Shown: piece after piece, positions 58,956 to 64,000 of the stretch | Numbering within the stretch: position 1 is the stretch's first letter | How the letters are laid out: every line of letters starts with the position of its first letter | NCBI RefSeq assembly: GCF_033441515.1 | Contig: NZ_JAWQJT010000002.1 | Location: forward strand, 1,364,001-1,428,000 | Source of the DNA: Amycolatopsis solani | GTDB taxonomy: Bacteria > Actinomycetota > Actinomycetes > Mycobacteriales > Pseudonocardiaceae | Reading direction: 5' to 3' | DNA length: 64,000 bases | Position numbers and translations under genes: made by a program | Notes under the pieces: model-generated | The model's database searches: none | What the model saw: only the letters and a program-made list of their open reading frames with translations | Told to the model about the DNA's origin: nothing

Positions 58956-60755
58956 TCAGGCCGGCGTTTTCGCCGGTGGCACGGCGTGTCGGCGGGCGCG
59001 GTGCGCGGCCATCCGCACCGGCGCGTTGACCACGCCGAAGCCGCGGTAACCGCCGATCCGCTGGACCACCTCGAAGAACACCCGGGCGCCGGCCAGCGCC
59101 GTGTAGAAGTGCAGGAACTCGCCGTGCTCGTCACGGTCGTAGAGGACCGAGTGCGCCCGCAGCGCCGCCAGCCGCTCGGGCGGCAGGTCGAGGCGCGCGT
59201 CGAGGTCGTCGTAGTAGTTGCCGGGGATCTCCAGCAGCGGCGCGCCCGCGGCCCGCATCGCCGCGGCCGCCGCCGGCGCGTCCGCACAGGCGAACGCCAC
59301 GTGCTGCGGTTCGGGGACGGCGGGCGCCCATTCGCCGCGGCGGACCAGGGCGCTGTCCAGCGTCAACCGGACGTCCCCCGCCACGACCGCGCGGCTGCGC
59401 ACGAGGCCGAAGGGCGCCGCGAACTCGGCCACCGGCGACGGCACCAGCCCGAACACCGACCGGTAGAACAGCGCGGCCTCGTCGAAGTGGTCGAAGGGCT
59501 GGGTGAGGGCCACGTGATCGATTCCGAGGATCCCCGCGCCGCCCGCCGTTTCGCCGGTCGGGGCGAAGTCGTCGCGCCAGTCTTCGCCGCAGAGGAAGAC
59601 CTGCGTGCCGTCCGGGGCCGCGACCGACGCCAGGTCCGCCTCGCGCGGGCCGCGCACGCGCGGCAGGACCGGGGCGAGCAGCGCTTCCGCCCGGCGGGCC
59701 GAGCGGGCCGGATCGGTGCTGGCCAGCGCCACCGCCCCGACGGCGCCGTGCGCCGCACCGCCTTCGTTGACCACCACCCGGGCTTCGCCCTGCTCCCACA
59801 GCTCGACCGGCTTGGTCCGGTGGACGCCGGTGCGCGCGAATCCGAGCGAAGCCAGGATCCGCCCCGCGCCCGGGTCGGTGACGACCTCGGCGAACGCGTG
59901 GCCGGTCAGCGCCGGCGCGGCCGGCACGTCCAGGACGCCGAGGGACTCCTTGAGCGCCAGCAGCGACCGCAGCGCGTCCACCGCGGCCGGCCGCGGGTCG
60001 GCCTGGCGGAACACGTCGTTGAAGACCTCCAGCGACAGCGGCCCGCGGTAGCCCGCGGCGAGCACGTGCCCGGTGAACGCCGTGAGGTCGAAGTCGCCCT
60101 GGCCGGGGAAGAGGCGGTGGTGGCGGCTCCACGGCAGGACGTCCATCGGCAGCTTCGGCGCGTCCGCGAGCTGCAGGAAGAAGATCTTCTCGCCGGGGAT
60201 CGCGCGGATCGGCGCCGGGTCGTGGCCCTTCGAGAGGATGTGGAAGCTGTCGAGGCAGACGCCGAGCGCGGGGTGGGCGGCGCGGCGCACGATCCGCCAC
60301 GCGTGTTCGTACCCGCTGACGTGCTTTCCCCAGGCCAGAGCTTCGTAGGCGACGCGCATCCCGCGCTCGCCCGCCAGCTCGGCCAGCGCGTGCAGCTGCT
60401 CGGCGGCCAGTTCGTCGTCGTCGATCGCGGCGGGTGAGACCGAAGAGCAGACCAGTACGGTGGCGGTGCCGAGCTCGGCCATGACGTCGAACTTGCGCGC
60501 CGCGCGGCGCAGGTTGGCCGCGTGCTGCTGCGGCGGGACGGCTTCGAAGTCGCGCAACGGCTGGTAGAGGTCGATCGACAGGCCGAGATCGGCGCAGCGG
60601 CGGCGGATTTCCGCCGGGCTCGACGGGGAGACGAGCAGGTCGTTTTCGAACAGCTCGACGCCGTCGAACCCGGCCGCGGCGGCCGCGGAGAGCTTGTCTT
60701 CGAGGGTGCCGGAGAGGCAGACGGTGGCGATCGCGGTGCGCGGTTCAGGCGGCAC
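58956..60755 (-). CDS. 3-dehydroshikimate dehydratase (QuiC type) fused to a VOC/HPPD-like domain
   Basis: A 599-aa two-domain enzyme expected to turn 3-dehydroshikimate into protocatechuate. The N-terminal half is a sugar-isomerase-like TIM barrel (ATVCLSGTLEDKLSAAAAAGFDGVELFENDL; metal ligands suggested in CLDSFHILSK, PGQGDFD and LSLEVFND). The C-terminal half resembles 4-hydroxyphenylpyruvate dioxygenase (GILGIDHVALTQPFDHFDEAALFYRSVFGL, and RVFFEVVQRIGGYRGFGVVN). This fusion is known for QuiC enzymes. GTG start overlaps the shikimate dehydrogenase stop by 11 bases. Confidence 0.92.
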   Translation of the reverse strand: MPPEPRTAIATVCLSGTLEDKLSAAAAAGFDGVELFENDLLVSPSSPAEIRRRCADLGLSIDLYQPLRDFEAVPPQQHAANLRRAARKFDVMAELGTATVLVCSSVSPAAIDDDELAAEQLHALAELAGERGMRVAYEALAWGKHVSGYEHAWRIVRRAAHPALGVCLDSFHILSKGHDPAPIRAIPGEKIFFLQLADAPKLPMDVLPWSRHHRLFPGQGDFDLTAFTGHVLAAGYRGPLSLEVFNDVFRQADPRPAAVDALRSLLALKESLGVLDVPAAPALTGHAFAEVVTDPGAGRILASLGFARTGVHRTKPVELWEQGEARVVVNEGGAAHGAVGAVALASTDPARSARRAEALLAPVLPRVRGPREADLASVAAPDGTQVFLCGEDWRDDFAPTGETAGGAGILGIDHVALTQPFDHFDEAALFYRSVFGLVPSPVAEFAAPFGLVRSRAVVAGDVRLTLDSALVRRGEWAPAVPEPQHVAFACADAPAAAAAMRAAGAPLLEIPGNYYDDLDARLDLPPERLAALRAHSVLYDRDEHGEFLHFYTALAGARVFFEVVQRIGGYRGFGVVNAPVRMAAHRARRHAVPPAKTPA

Positions 60756-61593
60756 GGGCGGCCTCCCCTTCGAGGGCGTCGAAGTGACGCAGCATCCGCG
60801 CCGGGTCCGGTTCGACGCCGGTGAAGAGCCGGAACGACTCCGCGGCCTGCAGCACGACCATGCCGCCGCCGTGCAGCACGCGGCAGCCGCGGGCGCGGGC
60901 TTCGGCCAGCAGCGCGGTCTCCAGCGGCCGGTAGACGATGTCGGCCACCCACAGGTCCGGGCGCAGCAGCGCGGCCGGGACCGGCGAGCCGGGGTGCGCG
61001 GCCATCCCGGTCGGCGTGGCGTGCACCAGCCCGTCGGCGCGTTCGACCGCGCTCAGGTCACCGGTCTCCGCGCGGCCGGCGCCGAACCGGCGGCGGAGCG
61101 CCTCGACGAGCTTCGCGCTCCGGGCGGCGTCGACGTCGTGCACGGTGAGGCGCCCGGTGCCCAGCGAGAGCAGCGCGTGCGCGACCGCGGCCCCCGCTCC
61201 CCCGGCGCCGAGCAGGACGACGTCGTCCAGCCGGACGTCCGGCAGGCCGCGCGAAAGGCTGCGAGCGAAGCCGGTGGCGTCGGTGTTGTGGCCGACGGCG
61301 CGGCCCCGCTCGAAGACGACGGTGTTGACCGCGCCTAGCGCTTCGGCTTCCGGCGACAGGGCGTCGAGGTGCGCCAGGACCAGCTGCTTGGCCGGGTGGG
61401 TCACGTTGAGCCCGTCGAACCCGGCCACGCGGGCCGCTTCGAGGACGTCGGCGACCGGGCGGCGCACGACGTCGAGGTCGAGCAGGCGGTAGACGTAGCG
61501 GAGGCCGAGCTCGTCGGCCTCGCGTTCGTGCAGTGCCGGGCTGGCGGACGGCCCGATGCCCGTGCCGACGAGTCCGATCAGGTAGCTGGTCAC
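60745..61593 (-). CDS. aroE: Shikimate/quinate dehydrogenase
   Basis: A 282-aa NAD(P)-dependent dehydrogenase. GIGPSASPALHEREADELGLRYVY is the substrate-binding opening, NVTHPAKQ holds the catalytic Lys, NTDATGF the conserved Asp, and VLLGAGGAGAAVAHAL the nucleotide fold. In a cluster with a QuiC-type dehydratase and a transporter, its role is more likely oxidation of shikimate or quinate than aromatic biosynthesis. GTG at 61593 has GGAGG nine bases upstream. Confidence 0.93.
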   Translation of the reverse strand: MTSYLIGLVGTGIGPSASPALHEREADELGLRYVYRLLDLDVVRRPVADVLEAARVAGFDGLNVTHPAKQLVLAHLDALSPEAEALGAVNTVVFERGRAVGHNTDATGFARSLSRGLPDVRLDDVVLLGAGGAGAAVAHALLSLGTGRLTVHDVDAARSAKLVEALRRRFGAGRAETGDLSAVERADGLVHATPTGMAAHPGSPVPAALLRPDLWVADIVYRPLETALLAEARARGCRVLHGGGMVVLQAAESFRLFTGVEPDPARMLRHFDALEGEAARAA

Positions 61594-61615
61594 GCGCGTC
61601 GCCCTCCGGATTAAT

Positions 61616-61634
61616 GTACGAACTAGTACGTTCA
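61616..61634. promoter_or_regulatory. TetR operator, dehydrogenase side
   Basis: GTACGAACTAGTACGTTCA. Its reverse-orientation relative at 62556-62574 agrees at 14 of 19 positions (GTACG, CTAGT and GTT blocks conserved). Located between the divergent dehydrogenase and TetR genes. Confidence 0.68.
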
Positions 61635-61708
61635 CGGTAGCGCGGCGTGCGCCCCAGCGGAAGGGCTGGGCTAGAGTGGGGCCGTTGACCTGCAGGGAGA
61701 GGAGCCCG

Positions 61709-62350
61709 GTGGCCGCACCATCGTCGGAGGCCGAGCGGCAGCGCGACAAGGAACGGACGCGCGCCGACATCCTCGCGGTGGCCACGCGGGAGTTCGCGGA
61801 CAAGGGCTACACCGGCGCCCGGGTCGACGAGATCGCTGCCCGCACCAGCACGACCAAGCGGATGATCTACTACTACTTCGGCGGCAAGGAGCAGCTCTAC
61901 CTCGCCGTGCTCGAACAGGCGTACTCGACGATCCGCAAGCTGGAAGCCCAGCTCGACGTCGACCACCTGGACCCGGAAGAAGCCCTGCGGCAGCTGGCCG
62001 GCCTGACGTTCGACCACCACGAGGCCAACCCGGACTTCATCCGGCTGGTCAGCATCGAGAACATCCACCGCGCCGAGCACCTGGCGCAGTCGCGGATCCT
62101 GGCCGGCCTGGCCGACCCCGCCCTCGGCGGCATCACCCGCATCCTCGAGCGCGGCCGCGCGTCGGGCCGGTTCCGCGCGGACGCCGACCCGCTCGACATC
62201 CACATGCTGATCAGCTCGTTCTGCGTGTTCCGGCTGGCGAACCGCCACACGTTCCAGGCGATCTTCGGCCGCGACATGCTGGACGCTTCGCGGCGCGAGC
62301 ACTACCGGACCATGCTCGGCGACCTGGTGATCGACTACCTGACCGCTTGA
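61709..62350 (+). CDS. TetR-family regulator of the shikimate/quinate cluster
   Basis: A 213-aa regulator. HTH: REFADKGYTGARVDEIAARTSTTKRMIYYYFGGKEQLYLAVLE. The C-terminal ligand-binding domain resembles those of TetR proteins controlling aromatic or quinate catabolism. GTG at 61709 is preceded by GGAGAGGAG. It is divergent from the dehydrogenase and upstream of the transporter, both with a shared box. Confidence 0.9.
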   Translation: MAAPSSEAERQRDKERTRADILAVATREFADKGYTGARVDEIAARTSTTKRMIYYYFGGKEQLYLAVLEQAYSTIRKLEAQLDVDHLDPEEALRQLAGLTFDHHEANPDFIRLVSIENIHRAEHLAQSRILAGLADPALGGITRILERGRASGRFRADADPLDIHMLISSFCVFRLANRHTFQAIFGRDMLDASRREHYRTMLGDLVIDYLTA

Positions 62351-62429
62351 GCGGACCAGCCTTCAGCCATCTTGCCCCGCGGGCTCGAGCAGGGGCGGCC
62401 CGCGCACCGGGCGACGCCGCCGTGGTCGC

Positions 62430-62472
62430 GAATGACTCATTCGGGACCGCCAAGGCCGCGAATGAGTCATTC
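62430..62472. repeat. Two GAATGA(C/G)TCATTC palindromes
   Basis: Copies at 62430-62442 and 62460-62472, 30 bases apart, between tetR and the transporter. They match the eight copies at 27402-27889. Confidence 0.85.
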
Positions 62473-62555
62473 GCGACCTTCGGGGCCCCGCCGAGGCGAC
62501 GACGGACCGCACCGAACCGCCTCTTGACACCCGGGCCACGGTCTCGCACTCTCTA

Positions 62556-62574
62556 TTAACTAACTAGACCGTAC
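62556..62574. promoter_or_regulatory. TetR operator, transporter side
   Basis: TTAACTAACTAGACCGTAC; its complement aligns with the site at 61616. It is 54 bases upstream of the transporter start, in the only AT-rich part of the gap. Confidence 0.65.
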
Positions 62575-62627
62575 ATTGCTTCCGCCGACTCTGAGCAACG
62601 AAGCACGGACGTCAGGAGCTCATCCCC

Positions 62628-63947
62628 GTGACCGGATCGATGCCCCGCAAGGCGGCGCTGGCCGCCTGGATCGGCAGCGCGCTCGAGTACTACGACTTCT
62701 TCATCTACGGCACCGCCGCCGCGCTGGTGTTCAACAAGGTGTTCTTCCCCGCCTCCTCCCCCGCCACCGGCACCCTGCTGGCGCTGGCCACGTTCGGCGT
62801 CGGGTACCTCGCCCGGCCGGTCGGCGCCTTCATCCTCGGGCACGTCGGCGACCGGTTCGGCCGCAAGCGCGTCCTGGTCTTCACCCTCCTGCTGATGGGC
62901 GTGGCCACGTTCTGCGTCGGCTGCCTGCCGACCTACGCGAGCGTCGGCGTCCTGGCTCCGGTGCTGCTCGTGATCCTGCGCCTGCTGCAGGGACTTTCGG
63001 CGGCCGGCGAGCAGGCGGGCGCGAACTCGATGTCGCTCGAACACGCCCCCGAGGGGCGCCGCGCGTACTTCACCAGCTTCACCCTCAGCGGCACGCAAGC
63101 CGGGCAGATCCTGGCCACCGCGATCTTCCTCCCGGTCGCCGCGCTCCCCCAGGCGCAGCTGCTGACGTGGGGCTGGCGGGTGCCGTTCTGGTGCAGCGCG
63201 CTGGTCGTGGTCGTCGGCTTCGTGATCCGCCGCAAGCTCGACGAGACGCCGGTGTTCGAGCGCACCGAGGTCGCGAAGCTCCCGGTCGCGCTGTTGTTCC
63301 GGCACCACTGGGTGGACGTCCTGCGGGTGGTCGTCGCGGCGACGATCGCTTCGGTGAGCACGATCTTCACCGTCTACGCGCTCAGCTACGCGGTCAACAC
63401 GATCGGCCTCGCGCGCACCCCGATGCTGTGGGTGGGCGTGCTCGCCAACGTCGTCGCGCTGGCCGCGATCCCGCTGCTGGCCCGGCTCGCCGACCGCGTC
63501 GGGCGGAAGCCGGTGTTCATCGCCGGCTGCCTGGCCTGCGGGGTGCTGATCTTCCCGTACCTGTGGTCGATTTCGATCGGCTCGTACGCGCTGCTGTTCG
63601 TGCTCGGCATCGTGCTCTTCGGCGTCGCGTACTCCGGGGTCAACGGCGTCTGGCCGTCCCTCTACGGCGAGATGTTCAGCGCCCGCGTCCGCCTCTCGGG
63701 CATGGCGATCGGCACCCAGATCGGCTTCGCGGTCGCGGGCTTCGCCCCGAGCGTGGTGGCGGCGATCGGCTCGGGCAAGGAGGACTGGCTGGGCGTCGCG
63801 ATCTTCACGGCCGCGGTCTGCCTGGTCGCGGCCGGCGCCGCGGCCACGGCGCGGGAGACCTACCGGGTGCCGACCGCCCAGCTGGGCGGCAAGGAGACCA
63901 CCACGCCGTCACCGTCCACAGTGGTCGCCTCCACTGTGGACGGCTGA
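62628..63947 (+). CDS. ShiA-like shikimate/quinate transporter (MHS family)
   Basis: A 439-aa proton symporter of the metabolite:H+ family. Helix 1 reads ALAAWIGSALEYYDFFIYGTAAALVFNKVFF, closely in the ShiA/KgtP style, with GHVGDRFGRKRVLVFTLLLMG in loop 2-3. GTG at 62628 has AGGAG upstream. It completes the cluster: uptake, dehydrogenation, dehydration to protocatechuate. A 13-base hairpin lies in the last codons. Confidence 0.92.
   Translation: MTGSMPRKAALAAWIGSALEYYDFFIYGTAAALVFNKVFFPASSPATGTLLALATFGVGYLARPVGAFILGHVGDRFGRKRVLVFTLLLMGVATFCVGCLPTYASVGVLAPVLLVILRLLQGLSAAGEQAGANSMSLEHAPEGRRAYFTSFTLSGTQAGQILATAIFLPVAALPQAQLLTWGWRVPFWCSALVVVVGFVIRRKLDETPVFERTEVAKLPVALLFRHHWVDVLRVVVAATIASVSTIFTVYALSYAVNTIGLARTPMLWVGVLANVVALAAIPLLARLADRVGRKPVFIAGCLACGVLIFPYLWSISIGSYALLFVLGIVLFGVAYSGVNGVWPSLYGEMFSARVRLSGMAIGTQIGFAVAGFAPSVVAAIGSGKEDWLGVAIFTAAVCLVAAGAAATARETYRVPTAQLGGKETTTPSPSTVVASTVDG
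63912..63943 (+). terminator. Hairpin in the last codons of the transporter gene
   Basis: CCGTCCACAGTGG (63912-63924) pairs perfectly with 63931-63943 around a six-base loop, ending one base before the stop codon. It may terminate or stabilise the transcript; there is no T-run. Confidence 0.5.
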
Positions 63948-64000
63948 CGGCGCGCCCGGCTGCAGCGGCCGGCGCCCGCACCGCGGTCCAGAACTCCGCG

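Overview
This window is high-GC DNA (estimated by eye at 70% or more) with GTG and occasional TTG starts, TGA/ATG overlaps, many secreted glycoside hydrolases, ECF sigma factors and a DevR/DevS-type system. This points to a soil actinomycete of the Pseudonocardiales, most like Amycolatopsis; that placement is inferred from gene content and codon use, not from a search. No rRNA, tRNA, CRISPR array, insertion sequence or prophage was recognised.

Layout. 1-12805: a leftward arabinose operon (YtfQ-like binding protein, ATPase, two permeases, secreted GH51 arabinofuranosidase, araB, araD, araA truncated by the window edge) and its LacI regulator. 13040-23189: a membrane endonuclease/phosphatase-fold protein coupled to a D,D-carboxypeptidase, GH16 glucanase, small secreted Cys protein, Tat-exported phospholipase C, CBM2/beta-helix protein, an SDR, a LysE-type exporter and a membrane protein. 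23170-28941: a 1364-aa GH35 beta-galactosidase and a second, paralogous LacI regulator, separated by a tandemly duplicated block of palindromes. Three near-identical operators (11709, 12872, 27370) tie the arabinose operon, lacI 1 and the galactosidase into one apparent arabinogalactan-type regulon.

29025-38373: a beta-lactamase-fold protein, sigma factor plus CU044_5270-type partner, TauE-type exporter with a repetitive insert, a Cys-containing regulator divergent from folE, a DevS/DevR-like two-component pair with a PNPOx-like gene, and a SigD/ShbA-like sigma factor. 38386-43385: MFS transporter, IclR regulator, class III CoA-transferase and HMG-CoA lyase, a plausible HMG-type acid catabolic unit. 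43720-45147: a secreted DUF1996 protein.

45357-49433 is the most exciting locus: a 44-aa precursor made of five AVVHNR-type repeats with no Cys, Ser or Thr in the repeats, then a 724-aa RRE/degenerate E1-like/YcaO protein, an MFS exporter and a GNAT acetyltransferase. It looks like a RiPP system whose YcaO chemistry cannot be the usual azoline formation on the repeats.

49393-53976: a second MFS exporter divergent from an ArsR-type regulator across three CATCGATG boxes, an unassigned coiled-coil/membrane protein pair, and an SH3/CHAP-like secreted protein. 54083-58644: a DasABC-like sugar importer with a GH3 N-acetylglucosaminidase and a DasR-type (dre) site. 58956-63947: a shikimate/quinate catabolic cluster (QuiC-type dehydratase, shikimate dehydrogenase, TetR regulator, ShiA-like transporter).
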